A stretch of DNA of 64,000 nucleotides. Origin: Sporolactobacillus spathodeae (GTDB taxonomy: Bacteria > Bacillota > Bacilli > Bacillales > Sporolactobacillaceae). Shown in pieces: positions 46,878 to 55,668 of this stretch. The stretch is from contig NZ_JAFBEV010000013.1 in assembly GCF_016908935.1 (NCBI RefSeq), forward strand, positions 1-64,000. The letters are read 5' to 3'. A model generated the notes under the pieces. That model ran no database searches. It was not told the DNA's origin and saw nothing but the letters and a program-made list of their open reading frames with translations. Numbering within the stretch: the stretch's first letter is position 1; every line of letters begins with the position of its first letter. Made by a program: the position numbers and the translations under genes.

Positions 46878-46913
46878 GCAGACCCTCTCGCTTTCTAGAA
46901 AAATTTTTAATGA

Positions 46914-46928
46914 TTGTAAGCGATATCA
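46914..46928. promoter_or_regulatory. Catabolite-responsive element (cre) 1
   Basis: TTGTAAGCGATATCA matches the cre consensus WTGNAANCGNWNNCW at all fixed positions. It lies between lhgO (minus) and the MFS gene (plus), closer to lhgO. Confidence 0.75.
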
Positions 46929-46995
46929 TTATCTAAAACTAAATTATAAAATTATCCAATAAAAATATCAATTCAGAAAAATCAAGTGTATTTAT

Positions 46996-47024
46996 TTGCC
47001 ATAACCATCTTTCGAGTTTAGTAT
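46996..47024 (+). promoter_or_regulatory. Promoter of the MFS transporter gene
   Basis: TTGCCA (46996-47001) and TAGTAT (47019-47024) are spaced 17 bases apart, giving a start near 47031, between the two cre sites. Confidence 0.5.
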
Positions 47025-47058
47025 AGTTCATGAAATGTTCACATTTTAGACGAAACAA

Positions 47059-47073
47059 ATGGAAGCGTTACCA
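47059..47073. promoter_or_regulatory. Catabolite-responsive element (cre) 2
   Basis: ATGGAAGCGTTACCA matches every fixed base of the cre consensus. It lies about 30 bases downstream of the predicted MFS transcription start and 145 bases from cre 1, so CcpA here would act as a roadblock. Confidence 0.75.
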
Positions 47074-47101
47074 CAAAAATCAGAAAAGAGGCAATGCTGA
47101 A

Positions 47102-48358
47102 ATGGCAAAAAATGAAAATGCCGGTTTGTCGTTAAACAGCCATTTGAAACCTGTGCACACGATGCAATTCCGCTGGTGGTTTGCCGTTGCTTTGTGGCTT
47201 TTATTGCTCATTTCGTATATCGATCGAACAAATATTTCCATTGCGGCACCTTTTATGGTAAGTCATGGAATCGTGACAGCAGCAGCTTTAGCACTGGGAA
47301 ACAGTTTGTTTTTGATCATGTATGGGGTATCGAATATCTTCGGTGGGTATTTGAGTGATAAGTATGGTGCACAGAAAATCGCTCTTGTTGCGCTGATTTG
47401 GTGGTCGCTGATGACATTGTTTACTGGTTTTATTTGGAGCTCCTTGTCGCTTATCTTCTCACGCATTCTGCTGGGCCTCGGAGAAGGCATGCATTGGCCA
47501 CTCAATTCGAAGTGGGTAAAAACATGGTTTCCAGCTCATGAACGTGCGCGGGCGAATATGTTTTGGAATTTTGGTTTATCGATGGGACCAATTATTACCG
47601 GACCACTTGTGACTTGGATGATTCTTTCATCAGGATCCTGGCGTACGCCATTCGTCGTCTTTTCACTTGTTGGACTTATTATTATGGTCCCGCTTGTTAT
47701 AGTCGTTGCTAAAAACCGACCGGAAGAGAGTCGTTTTGTCTCAAGACAGGAACTCGCCTATATACAGAGCGATAAAGCTCAAGATGTTGCAGAATCAGTC
47801 AAAATCAGCAATGTGCTAAAAAAATCCGATTTCTGGCTCCTCCTACTTAACTGGTCCGGTATGGCTACGATTTTTTACGGCATTCTTTTCTGGCTACCGA
47901 CATATTTAATTGAAGTTCGCCATATTTCTGTAAAAATGACAGGTGTCTGGTACATGATGCCCTATATATTAATGACTCTATGTATTATTGCAACTTCATT
48001 TCTCAGTGATAAATTGATGAAACGGGCAATTTTTGCCGCAGTCGGTACGCTTGTCGCCGGGCTAGGCTTGTTCATAGGCACGCATGTTTCCAATATCGTG
48101 TTGGCGATGACCCTGATATCAATCTCAAGCGCAATGAATGGCGTCATATTGCCGACGATTTGGAGCAGCTTGCAACGAATGTTCCCGAGTAAGAAAGTAG
48201 GTGCCGGTGCTGGACTATTGAATGGTTTGGAAAATATCATTTCTGCGATTGGTACATTTATCCTCGGCGTTTCATTCAACTTTGGTTTCACGTATTTGAT
48301 TGCTTTTTCCGTCGTTGGCGGATTGTGCGGCTTCGTTCTTGCAAAAAAAGGCTATTAA
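47102..48358 (+). CDS. MFS transporter, anion:cation symporter (ACS) type
   Basis: This protein of about 418 residues has twelve membrane helices and the ACS family early motif ISYIDRTNISIAAPFMVSHG, then GGYLSDKYGAQK and RILLGLGEGMHWPLNSKWVKTWF. Relatives carry hexuronates, galactonate, glucarate or other organic anions. The gene is divergent from lhgO, both sharing cre sites, so an organic acid substrate is likely; 2-hydroxyglutarate is possible but speculative. ATG at 47102 follows GAGGCAAT; the frame is open from 47030. Confidence 0.88.
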   Translation: MAKNENAGLSLNSHLKPVHTMQFRWWFAVALWLLLLISYIDRTNISIAAPFMVSHGIVTAAALALGNSLFLIMYGVSNIFGGYLSDKYGAQKIALVALIWWSLMTLFTGFIWSSLSLIFSRILLGLGEGMHWPLNSKWVKTWFPAHERARANMFWNFGLSMGPIITGPLVTWMILSSGSWRTPFVVFSLVGLIIMVPLVIVVAKNRPEESRFVSRQELAYIQSDKAQDVAESVKISNVLKKSDFWLLLLNWSGMATIFYGILFWLPTYLIEVRHISVKMTGVWYMMPYILMTLCIIATSFLSDKLMKRAIFAAVGTLVAGLGLFIGTHVSNIVLAMTLISISSAMNGVILPTIWSSLQRMFPSKKVGAGAGLLNGLENIISAIGTFILGVSFNFGFTYLIAFSVVGGLCGFVLAKKGY

Positions 48359-48373
48359 TTTTCTCATGACGTG

Positions 48374-48416
48374 AAAAAAGCAGGGCAGCGGTAGATCATA
48401 CCGTTGCTCTGCTTTC
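48374..48416. terminator. Bidirectional terminator between MFS gene and gpmA
   Basis: AAAGCAG-GCAGCGGTA and TACCGTTGC-CTGCTTT pair across GATCA. T-runs flank both sides, so it can end both converging genes. Confidence 0.85.
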
Positions 48417-49115
48417 TTACACCGGATCGTTCGTCAGCTGATTTTTCGAGAGAATACGTAATTTACTGTCCAGTTCGTACACAATCGGGACACCAGTTGG
48501 AACATCTACGTGAACGATTGCATCATCTGAGAGTTTTTCTAGATATTTGACAAGAGCGCGCAGCGTATTGCGGTGACTGACAATCAGAACATTTTCGTCA
48601 TGCAATAAATGTGGCGCAATGACATCACTCCAATAGGGAATGACTCGATAGAGGGTGCTTTCCAAACTTTCTCCAGCAGGCAACAAGCGTGGATCAACAT
48701 TCCGGTAACGTGGATCATTTCCCGGATGGCGCGGATCATCAATATCTAGCAGCGGTGGATAAGCATCGTAACTTTTCCGCCAGCGATTCACAAGAGCTCG
48801 TCCACGGCGTATGGCTGTTTCTTCCTTATTTAATCGCTGCAGGGCACCATAGCTGCGTTCATTCAACCGCCATGATTTATAGACGGGAAGCCATTCCTCA
48901 CCAAGTACATCGAGAATGGCTTCGAGCGATTTTATTGAGCGACGTAGCACGGAACAAAAAGCAACATCAAAGGTCAGTCCCATTTGCTTGAGACGTTCGC
49001 CAGCCGCTGTAGCTTCCTCAAGTCCTTTGTCAGTTAAAGGAACATCCTCCCAACCAGAGAAGAGATTCTTTTCATTAAATTCGCTTTCGCCGTGACGGAC
49101 AATGGCTAGCTTCAT
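48417..49115 (-). CDS. gpmA: 2,3-bisphosphoglycerate-dependent phosphoglycerate mutase (divergent)
   Basis: This 232-residue protein belongs to the dPGM family. The phosphorylated-histidine motif VRHGESEFN (His8), the acid Glu in WRLNERSYGALQ and the C-terminal LIVSHRNTLRALVKYLE are present. Two usually invariant spots differ: NERHYGALQGL is NERSYGALQRL here, and HGNSLRAL is HRNTLRAL. The histidines and glutamate remain, so it may still work, but kinetic change or a different phosphate substrate is possible. The ATG follows GGAGG by twelve bases. Confidence 0.88.
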   Translation of the reverse strand: MKLAIVRHGESEFNEKNLFSGWEDVPLTDKGLEEATAAGERLKQMGLTFDVAFCSVLRRSIKSLEAILDVLGEEWLPVYKSWRLNERSYGALQRLNKEETAIRRGRALVNRWRKSYDAYPPLLDIDDPRHPGNDPRYRNVDPRLLPAGESLESTLYRVIPYWSDVIAPHLLHDENVLIVSHRNTLRALVKYLEKLSDDAIVHVDVPTGVPIVYELDSKLRILSKNQLTNDPV

Positions 49116-49470
49116 AGCGGCTTGATTCCTCCGTTTACTCCTTGCAGTTGTACAAGCAAAGAAATTTCTTATGCTTCTCAGTATACTTCATTGAAAATTA
49201 TTTTCCAACGTGGTTATTGATGACAAAACGATTAATCTTTTCAACTTTTCGTTTAACGCATCGTCAAAAAAAGTTGTTTACTCAAAAGATAAGTAAACTT
49301 AAGGCTTCGTGTGCGAAAAATGCAGTGAAAGTCCAAGACGCCTGCTGCAGGCAAGCGACCGGAACATATTTGTTACAAAAAAAGAACTTGGCGTAGCCAA
49401 GTTTATCTTACACGTGATATTGTTCCTATCCGTGAGCATATGATGCGAGATTTTTGCATAACGCAGGCAA
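49116..49470. other. Spacer between gpmA and cotS-type gene, with one repeat copy
   Basis: About 355 bases hold the gpmA upstream region and repeat copy 12. I see no gene; the copy lies 3' of the minus-strand cotS-type gene. Confidence 0.4.
49312..49410 (+). repeat. Dispersed intergenic repeat, copy 12 (shortened)
   Basis: GCGAAAAATGCAGTGAAAG, TCCAAGACGCCTGCTGCAGG, CAAGCGACCGGAACATATTT and GTTACAAAAAAAGAACTTGG with CGTAGCCAAGTTTATC. It points to the plus strand although the neighbouring genes run on the minus strand; A-runs before the stem give it a T-run on the minus strand too. Confidence 0.8.
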
Positions 49471-50670
49471 TTAGGATTCTGCGCGCAGGATCCGGGTGAT
49501 TTCATCTTTTTTCGTCCGCTCAAATGCGAAGGCTTGCTCTAATTCATCAAGCGACGACTCACCTTTTCTGCCGAATTTATTCTGTACCACCGAATAGAGT
49601 TCATAAGGAAAGAGCATATCGATATAAAGAACACGCTTTTCCTCAGAGGTCAGTGGATGAAAATTCTCATAGGAAGCGATCATGTGATGAAAATAATCAG
49701 CATCCCATGTGCCGCGATCATTCATCAGTGGGATAACAATTTTGCGTATATCACGAATCGGCAGATCAAACGAAGTGGTGTCTAGATCAATCAGCCAAAT
49801 ATCGGTATTGCCACTGCGGTCTGAGAGGAGTGTATTTCCAGTTCCATAATCCTGGTGACATAAATTAGGCGATTCTTTCACCTTTTCGACCCAATTGAAG
49901 TAGCAGGAGTGATTCAATTCGTCAATCAACGCTTCACCATAACGAATAAATGCATCGATCTCCTGTAAATAGACTGTAGAAAACGGATCATCGGGAAACT
50001 GTGCTGCAATTAATTTCCAAGTGTCCATCTGCTGGCAACGCTTAATATAGTGACTAGGCCATTTACCGAGTTTGCTGAAAACAGGTGTTCCCTCAGGCGG
50101 CAGATAACCGATCGATTCTGTATGATAGTCCGCGAGTCCTTTCATCATCCACGTTAAATCTTCCTCAATCTGATCATTGAATACCCGGCCGATAATCCAG
50201 TCATAGACGACGTAAAGGAACGGTCCTTGTTTGGTATAGAGGCTGCCGCTTTTATTTGCAATAATTCTCGGAACACGACAACCTTTTTTAGCAAGATAAT
50301 CCTGAGCATAAATTGAAAATAATGCTTTCTTTTCCGGGCGGTGAATTCGTTTGAGGCAAAGCGGACCCTTGTCGGTAGCCAATTTCCAGACAAGGGCCAT
50401 CTGTCCGCCTTGAATCAGTTCAATAGCATTGACGTTAATTTCCCAATGAGTGAGCAAAGTTCCGGCAAGTTGGTTGAGTTTTTCCACCATTTCTGGAGGC
50501 AATTGTTCCTCTTCATCTTGTTTATCATCAATCGGATCCTCAAGCTCTTGATCCAAATTCAATCGGTTCCTCGTCGTTCCTGCGGTTAATGAATCAGTCC
50601 CAACCTGTTCGTAACTTTGCAATTGAATCCCTTGGTAGAGAAGGATCGGTTTCGCTTTTTTTTCTTCCAA
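49471..50670 (-). CDS. CotS-type spore coat protein (kinase fold)
   Basis: This 399-residue protein matches the CotS/CotI/YsxE family of spore coat proteins, which have the fold of aminoglycoside and choline kinases. The catalytic loop HQDYGTGNTLL keeps the HxDxxxxN residues and LIDLDTTSFDLPIRDIRK keeps the metal-binding DxD, so it may retain kinase activity. An acidic N-terminal extension of about 80 residues precedes the kinase fold. The start is TTG at 50670. It is divergent from the CotSA-type gene and belongs to the coat cluster. Confidence 0.88.
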   Translation of the reverse strand: MEEKKAKPILLYQGIQLQSYEQVGTDSLTAGTTRNRLNLDQELEDPIDDKQDEEEQLPPEMVEKLNQLAGTLLTHWEINVNAIELIQGGQMALVWKLATDKGPLCLKRIHRPEKKALFSIYAQDYLAKKGCRVPRIIANKSGSLYTKQGPFLYVVYDWIIGRVFNDQIEEDLTWMMKGLADYHTESIGYLPPEGTPVFSKLGKWPSHYIKRCQQMDTWKLIAAQFPDDPFSTVYLQEIDAFIRYGEALIDELNHSCYFNWVEKVKESPNLCHQDYGTGNTLLSDRSGNTDIWLIDLDTTSFDLPIRDIRKIVIPLMNDRGTWDADYFHHMIASYENFHPLTSEEKRVLYIDMLFPYELYSVVQNKFGRKGESSLDELEQAFAFERTKKDEITRILRAES

Positions 50671-50867
50671 TGTTCCATGCCCCCCAAATAGAAAAGGTTT
50701 CTCAATAGTTTATGGAAGGCAACGGCTTACCGCGCCTGTTTAACAAAGAATTGGGTCAGTTGTCTATGGGTGGATGCCTTTTTTTATAAATGCCTGTGCG
50801 CCAAGGCACGCAAGCAGCGGTCTATCAGTACAATAGCTTAAGAGATAGTTAGTTTAGGGGGAGAGCT

Positions 50868-52049
50868 ATGAAACTTGCCTTGATTGCAACGGAAAAATTG
50901 CCCGTACCGGCAATCCGAGGCGGAGCCATTCAAATCTATCTGCAATCAATCGCTTCGCTTCTTGCTGCTAGTGGTCATGAAGTGACTGTATACTCGATTA
51001 GCGATCCGGCACTCGAAGATCAGGAAATCCGCAACGGTGTGCGTTATGAGCACTTACCCGTTAATGGTTATCAGAGGCATTTGAGTGAGGCGCTTAAAAA
51101 CGAGTCCTATGAGATTATCCATGTGTGCAACAGGCCGAGCTGGATTATTTCGCTAACGGATGCTGCGCCCAAGAGCAGATTTGTACTCAGTGTTCATAAT
51201 GAAATGTTTTCGGAAAGCAAGCTGACTCAAGAAGAAGGAGATGCTTGTATCGCCCGACTTTCAAAAATTGTTACAGTCAGTGATTACATTGGACGGACGA
51301 TTAAGGACCGATTTCCGCAAGCTGAAGCGATTACCGAAACCGTTTATTCGGGTGTTGATCTCTCAGCGTATCATCCAGTGTGGACTGAAGAGGGCCAAGC
51401 GATTCGTGAACAGCTTCGCAAAAGCTTGCAGGCAGCCGACAAAAAAATTATTTTGTTTGTCGGCCGTCTTAGCAAAGTTAAAGGACCACATATACTGCTT
51501 CAGGCAGTTCCGGCGATTGTGGCTGCGCATCCAGAAGCTTTTCTACTCTTTGTGGGATCCAAATGGTTTGGTGATAATTCCGTCAATAATTATGTCCGCC
51601 ATTTGTACACGTTAGGTTCTTTACAGAAAGAAAATGTTGGCTTTATCAAATTTATTCGTCCGGATGAGATACCTGCTCTTTATACGGTTTCCGATCTGTT
51701 TGTTTGTAGTTCACAATGGCAGGAACCGCTAGCCCGTGTTCACTATGAGGCTATGGCTGCAGGATTGCCAATAATCACCACAAATCGTGGAGGAAATGGG
51801 GAAGTTATCGTTCCTGATGAAAATGGCATTATTTTGGACAATTTCGATGATCCTGCCGCCTATGCACAGGCCATAAACCGTCTTTTCAGCGATGAGGCGA
51901 TGCGGCAACGAATGGGACGCGCGAGCAGAAAAATGGCGGAAGAAAAGTATGGTTGGTCAAGAGTCGCCGGACAATTACTTTCTGTTTATGAACAGGCGAG
52001 GGACAAAGATATGAGGGGGGAAATCGATGGCGAAACAAAATCCATTTGA
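50868..52049 (+). CDS. CotSA-type glycosyltransferase (GT4)
   Basis: This 393-residue GT-B glycosyltransferase resembles CotSA and YtcC, spore-coat family 4 enzymes. The N-terminus MKLALIATEKLPVPAIRGGA and the C-terminal half with VGRLSKVKGPHILLQAV and SSQWQEPLARVHYEAMAAGLP (retaining the EX7E element) are present. It probably adds sugar to coat polysaccharide. GGGGAGAGCT precedes the ATG. It overlaps the next coat gene by 23 bases. Confidence 0.9.
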   Translation: MKLALIATEKLPVPAIRGGAIQIYLQSIASLLAASGHEVTVYSISDPALEDQEIRNGVRYEHLPVNGYQRHLSEALKNESYEIIHVCNRPSWIISLTDAAPKSRFVLSVHNEMFSESKLTQEEGDACIARLSKIVTVSDYIGRTIKDRFPQAEAITETVYSGVDLSAYHPVWTEEGQAIREQLRKSLQAADKKIILFVGRLSKVKGPHILLQAVPAIVAAHPEAFLLFVGSKWFGDNSVNNYVRHLYTLGSLQKENVGFIKFIRPDEIPALYTVSDLFVCSSQWQEPLARVHYEAMAAGLPIITTNRGGNGEVIVPDENGIILDNFDDPAAYAQAINRLFSDEAMRQRMGRASRKMAEEKYGWSRVAGQLLSVYEQARDKDMRGEIDGETKSI

Positions 52050-53079
52050 AAAATTGAACGCTGTTTTAGCGCATTATTCAATCGAGCCAATTCATGTTCG
52101 TCTGCTCGATTCAAGCAGCGATAAAAACGAATGGCTGATTGAAACCAATCATGGGAAAAAAATTCTTACACAACAGTACATCCGCCCCGAACGAATGATG
52201 TTCATCGCTGGTGCGCACTGGCATCTGCAAAAAAATGGTTTTCCGATTGCCCGACTGATTCCGGCAAAAGGAGGCGGACTCATTCTTTCAGCAAAGGATC
52301 ACGTCTACACGCTTTGTGAAGCGGTCGAGGGACGAACAATTCAGTATTATGACAAAAGTGATTTGTTGCAAGCCATGGAACATATCGCTCATTTTCAGGC
52401 GGCAGCGATAGGGTATGTTCCTGCAGCTGGGAGCAAGAGTCGGAAAAGAGTTGGCAAATGGGAGAAAATGTATCGATGGAAACTCCAGGAACTCGAAAAC
52501 AATAAACGTTTGGCGGCGTGCTGTCCCGATGACCCATTTTCTGAACTGTTTCTCGAACATGCGGATATCCTGATTGCTCGTGGCAAGCAGGCGCTAAGCG
52601 AACTGACGCAGCCTGTGACGCATGAATGGGTTACGAAAACGGTGGAAGAAGGGGCATTCTGTCATCAGGATGTCACGCTAGCCCACGTGAAGCTTATAGA
52701 AGGAAAGCCGATGATGCAGGATTTACATTCGATCACGCGAGACTTGCCCTGCCGTGATTTACGCGTGATTCTAAATAAAGTGATGAAAAAACGCAACGTT
52801 TGGGATGAGACACTTGCTTGCGAATTGCTTCACGCATATGATGCCATACATCCACTGAAAAAAGAATACTATCAGGTGCTTTGGACAGATTTGAAATTCC
52901 CGCATCTTTTTGCGGCAACGATTCACAAGTATTACCTCAGCCAGAAAAAATCATGGAGTCATGAAAAATTCATGATGAATCTGAAAAATGTCTTGGCTGT
53001 TGAACAATCAAAAGATACCTTTCTCAATCATTTTGACGAATCGATTCTCAAAATAAAAGGAGACGGAGGCCATGAATAA
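52027..53079 (+). CDS. CotS-type spore coat protein, probable pseudokinase
   Basis: This 350-residue protein has the CotS fold but altered active-site residues. The loop reads HQDVTLAHVKL, losing the Asn, and the metal motif is QDLHSITRDLPCRDLR instead of DxD. It is therefore likely to be structural. It begins inside the end of the glycosyltransferase gene (23-base overlap) and overlaps the following gene by eight bases, forming a tight three-gene unit. GAGGGGGG precedes the ATG. Confidence 0.87.
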   Translation: MAKQNPFEKLNAVLAHYSIEPIHVRLLDSSSDKNEWLIETNHGKKILTQQYIRPERMMFIAGAHWHLQKNGFPIARLIPAKGGGLILSAKDHVYTLCEAVEGRTIQYYDKSDLLQAMEHIAHFQAAAIGYVPAAGSKSRKRVGKWEKMYRWKLQELENNKRLAACCPDDPFSELFLEHADILIARGKQALSELTQPVTHEWVTKTVEEGAFCHQDVTLAHVKLIEGKPMMQDLHSITRDLPCRDLRVILNKVMKKRNVWDETLACELLHAYDAIHPLKKEYYQVLWTDLKFPHLFAATIHKYYLSQKKSWSHEKFMMNLKNVLAVEQSKDTFLNHFDESILKIKGDGGHE

Positions 53080-53491
53080 TTCTGAAAGTGAGCCGCAAAT
53101 TCCACAAATCGAATTGACTGACTTTCAATTTTCACCACCAGGTTCGATGGGTTGGAGTCAGGCTGATTATGAAGAAATCCTCCGCCATCCGGAAAAAGAT
53201 ATTCAGACAACACCAACTGATCTGCCAGGCGTTCCAACGACGGACTTACACGAATTACTTCCAGTTGTTGGATTTACGCCGGAACAAGTGATTGATGCTA
53301 AACAGATTAACAAGCCAGAACAGCAGAATGCAACAGGGGAGATGAGGCAGTCGCAACCGGATGCGTATAAGGCTGTTCCGACGGCTACTAAGACGAAACA
53401 TGGGGAACAAGAGAAGGCACAACCACCAAATGATGGGTACATCCTTTCAACACAACCACCAGCAAAACCATGGTTAGCCTCATTTATTTAA
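53072..53491 (+). CDS. Small Pro/Gln-rich protein in the coat cluster, unknown
   Basis: This 139-residue protein starts MNNSESEPQIPQIELTDFQF and is rich in Pro, Gln, Thr and acidic residues, with GSMGWSQADYEEILRHP and GFTPEQVIDAKQINKPE as the only likely structured parts. No signal peptide, membrane helix or known domain is visible. It overlaps the pseudokinase gene by eight bases after GGAGACGGAGG, so it is really expressed as part of the coat operon. A coat or linker protein is a reasonable guess from context only. Confidence 0.75.
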   Translation: MNNSESEPQIPQIELTDFQFSPPGSMGWSQADYEEILRHPEKDIQTTPTDLPGVPTTDLHELLPVVGFTPEQVIDAKQINKPEQQNATGEMRQSQPDAYKAVPTATKTKHGEQEKAQPPNDGYILSTQPPAKPWLASFI

Positions 53492-53525
53492 GCAGCAAAC
53501 GAGCAGCCGGAGCGCATTTCATGCT
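53488..53525 (+). repeat. Dispersed intergenic repeat, copy 13 (fragment)
   Basis: TAAGCAGCAAACGAGCAGCC and GGAGCGCATTTCATGC match the GCAAGCGAGCAGCCGGAGCGCATTTGATGC right core only. It lies between two convergent coat genes. Confidence 0.6.
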
Positions 53526-53576
53526 ACCCACTGCACCACGCTTGTGTAAGCCTTAACCAAACGATATAAGTGACGA

Positions 53577-54716
53577 TTACGTTCGTAGTGCATTGGTATA
53601 GACTTTGTTCATTCTCATAGCCACATCACTGAATTTGTGATTGGTGAGAACAAAGACACGGCCATTGTCTGCGAACGTTTTTGCTGTTTCCGGATTGGCT
53701 AGCAGAAAATCGATTGCTTCAAAAAAGGCTTCCGGGTGTTGATAATCATCGATTAGCCAACCGTTTTCCATATGGCGGACGACTTCGCTATTGCCGCCAC
53801 GGTTCGTTGTGATTAGCGGCACACCTGCCGCCATCGTTTCGTAATGAACACGTGCAAGTGGTTCTTGCCATTGAGAACTGCAGACAAACAAATCGGAAGC
53901 CAGAAAGAGATCAGGAATTTCGTCGGCGGGTACATAATTGAGAAATCTCACGTTGCCACGAATTGGATCGGCAAGACGGTGCAAAGCCGCAATATAATGA
54001 CTTCTACTATTATCACTGAACCATTTACCACCGGCGATAAGGAGGATGGCCTCAGGATGATAGAGCAAGACGCGTTTCATTGCCTGTATTAAAATATGCG
54101 GTCCTTTTTTGAAGCTTAAACGTCCAGCAAATAGAATAACAGGTTGTTGATCGAGACCGAGTCGCTCTCGCCAGTTCAGACGAACGGCAACTCCTTCTGT
54201 TGAGTCTGCTGTTCGATAACGTTTTTCATCGATTCCTGAATAAACAGTCGTAATTTTCGCCGCTGCCTGCGGAAAACGATCAAGTACTGTGTTGCGAATG
54301 TAGTTGCTGACAGTCATAATAGCTGCCAATTGATCGATAATGATCCGGCCATCCGCATCGCTGACCTTGCGCGGATGGAACATCTCATTGTGAAGACTTA
54401 GTACAAATCGACTTTCTGGTGCTGCTGATCGGTAGATCAGGACATGAAGCGGACGGTTAAACACGTGGATCAGGTCAAAATGATGAACCCGAAGCGCGTT
54501 GGCTACATGTTCCGCATAGTTGTTTCGCGGGAGGCGAAAGTAGTGAATGCCGGCATGTGTTTCCGCATCTGGCAATTTCTCATCACGAACTGAGAAAATC
54601 GTCAAGTCATAAATTTGAGACAAATAAGGTGCCACCCCGTCAATCATTAGTTGGATAGCCCCACCGCGAATCGCCGGGGAAGGCAGCTTTTCTGTACAGA
54701 TAAATGCCAGTTTCAT
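53577..54716 (-). CDS. CotSA-type glycosyltransferase (GT4), second copy
   Basis: This 379-residue enzyme is a paralogue of the one at 50868, starting MKLAFICTEKLPSPAIRGGA and keeping AGRLSFKKGPHILIQAM and SSQWQEPLARVHYETMAAGVP. It probably glycosylates the same kind of spore-coat polymer. Its ribosome site AAGGAGCAAGAATT lies inside the tail of a decayed epimerase gene, and its ATG overlaps that gene's final TGA. This suggests the two were once cotranslated, as in the B. subtilis ytcC-ytcB arrangement. Confidence 0.9.
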   Translation of the reverse strand: MKLAFICTEKLPSPAIRGGAIQLMIDGVAPYLSQIYDLTIFSVRDEKLPDAETHAGIHYFRLPRNNYAEHVANALRVHHFDLIHVFNRPLHVLIYRSAAPESRFVLSLHNEMFHPRKVSDADGRIIIDQLAAIMTVSNYIRNTVLDRFPQAAAKITTVYSGIDEKRYRTADSTEGVAVRLNWRERLGLDQQPVILFAGRLSFKKGPHILIQAMKRVLLYHPEAILLIAGGKWFSDNSRSHYIAALHRLADPIRGNVRFLNYVPADEIPDLFLASDLFVCSSQWQEPLARVHYETMAAGVPLITTNRGGNSEVVRHMENGWLIDDYQHPEAFFEAIDFLLANPETAKTFADNGRVFVLTNHKFSDVAMRMNKVYTNALRT

Positions 54717-54895
54717 AATTCTTGCTCCTTATAAAATTGGATAAGATCGTCAATCTCTTTTGCCAAACCAGATTCAAGTGTTGTGAACGGCGCGTAATTA
54801 AGTCATTTTTCTGCTTTACTCAGATTGGCCCATATACGACGTGGTTCCCCCTTTGCTTTTCCAGAATATGTTCGTATCAGTCGTTGCTTCATCAG
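54714..54895 (-). pseudogene. NAD-dependent epimerase/dehydratase, C-terminal remnant
   Basis: Reading the minus strand, SGKAKGEPRRIWANLSKAEK ends at an in-frame TGA (54803-54805) and then continues LNYAPFTTLESGLAKEIDDL and IQFYKEQEL before a TGA that overlaps the glycosyltransferase ATG. This is the normal C-terminal tail of nucleotide-sugar epimerases such as YtcB. Upstream of about 54895 the similarity fades and stops accumulate, so the rest has decayed or been deleted. The stretch up to alaR (54896-55164) holds no other gene. Confidence 0.75.
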
Positions 54896-55164
54896 CAGAT
54901 TCGAGCGTGCACGCTGCCTATTGTTCTGCTTACATCTTATTCCGAGTGTTTGAACGAGAAACTTGTCTCTGGTCAATCCGTCAGTTGTTGGTAAATGCAT
55001 CGTACACTAAAATATTCTTGAAGCTTCATCAACACCCCCTTCATACGCGAAGATCATGCGAAGAAATGACTAAACGCGATCAGGACGCAGGACGTTTTCA
55101 AAGCGCAACATGCGTAATATAATGGAAGAGTTAATTTATTCGTGATGTAAAAGGAGGAGTTTAA

Positions 55165-55668
55165 TTGAAACTCACCGCAACAGAAATAGAAATTGCAGAA
55201 ATCCTTGAAAAAGATGCCCGGTTGACTAATGAAGATGTGGCTAAGATGATGGATTTAAGCACGGAACAAACAGCTGAAATTATTAAAAAGTTAGAAAATG
55301 AAAAAATCATTGTCCGCTATGTAACACTTGTCGATTGGACAAAAATCGAGGGACATCAAGGCGTAACTGCGATGATTGATGTTAAAGTCACACCAAAGCG
55401 CGATGTCGGTTTTAACGATGTAGCTGAGCGAATCTATCGTTATAATGAAGTAAATTCCGTCTATCTTATGAGCGGAACTTATGATCTGTCTGTTGTCATC
55501 GAAGGAAAAACAGTCAATGAGGTCGCTCATTTTGTTTCACAAAAACTCTCGACAATCGATGGCGTCATTTCGACGACGACTCATTTTGTGTTGAAAAAAT
55601 TCAAGCATGACGGAACACTTTATGATTCAGACGATAACAAAGATAAGCGAATCGTGGTGTCTCCGTGA
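55165..55668 (+). CDS. alaR: Lrp/AsnC family regulator AlaR
   Basis: This 167-residue regulator has an N-terminal winged helix (IAEILEKDARLTNEDVAKMM) and a C-terminal RAM/ligand domain (VNSVYLMSGTYDLSVVIEG). It resembles B. subtilis YugG (AlaR), which lies in an operon with the aminotransferase alaT just as here. It probably senses alanine or a related amino acid. It starts at TTG after AAGGAGGAG, and its stop overlaps the alaT ATG. Confidence 0.92.
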   Translation: MKLTATEIEIAEILEKDARLTNEDVAKMMDLSTEQTAEIIKKLENEKIIVRYVTLVDWTKIEGHQGVTAMIDVKVTPKRDVGFNDVAERIYRYNEVNSVYLMSGTYDLSVVIEGKTVNEVAHFVSQKLSTIDGVISTTTHFVLKKFKHDGTLYDSDDNKDKRIVVSP

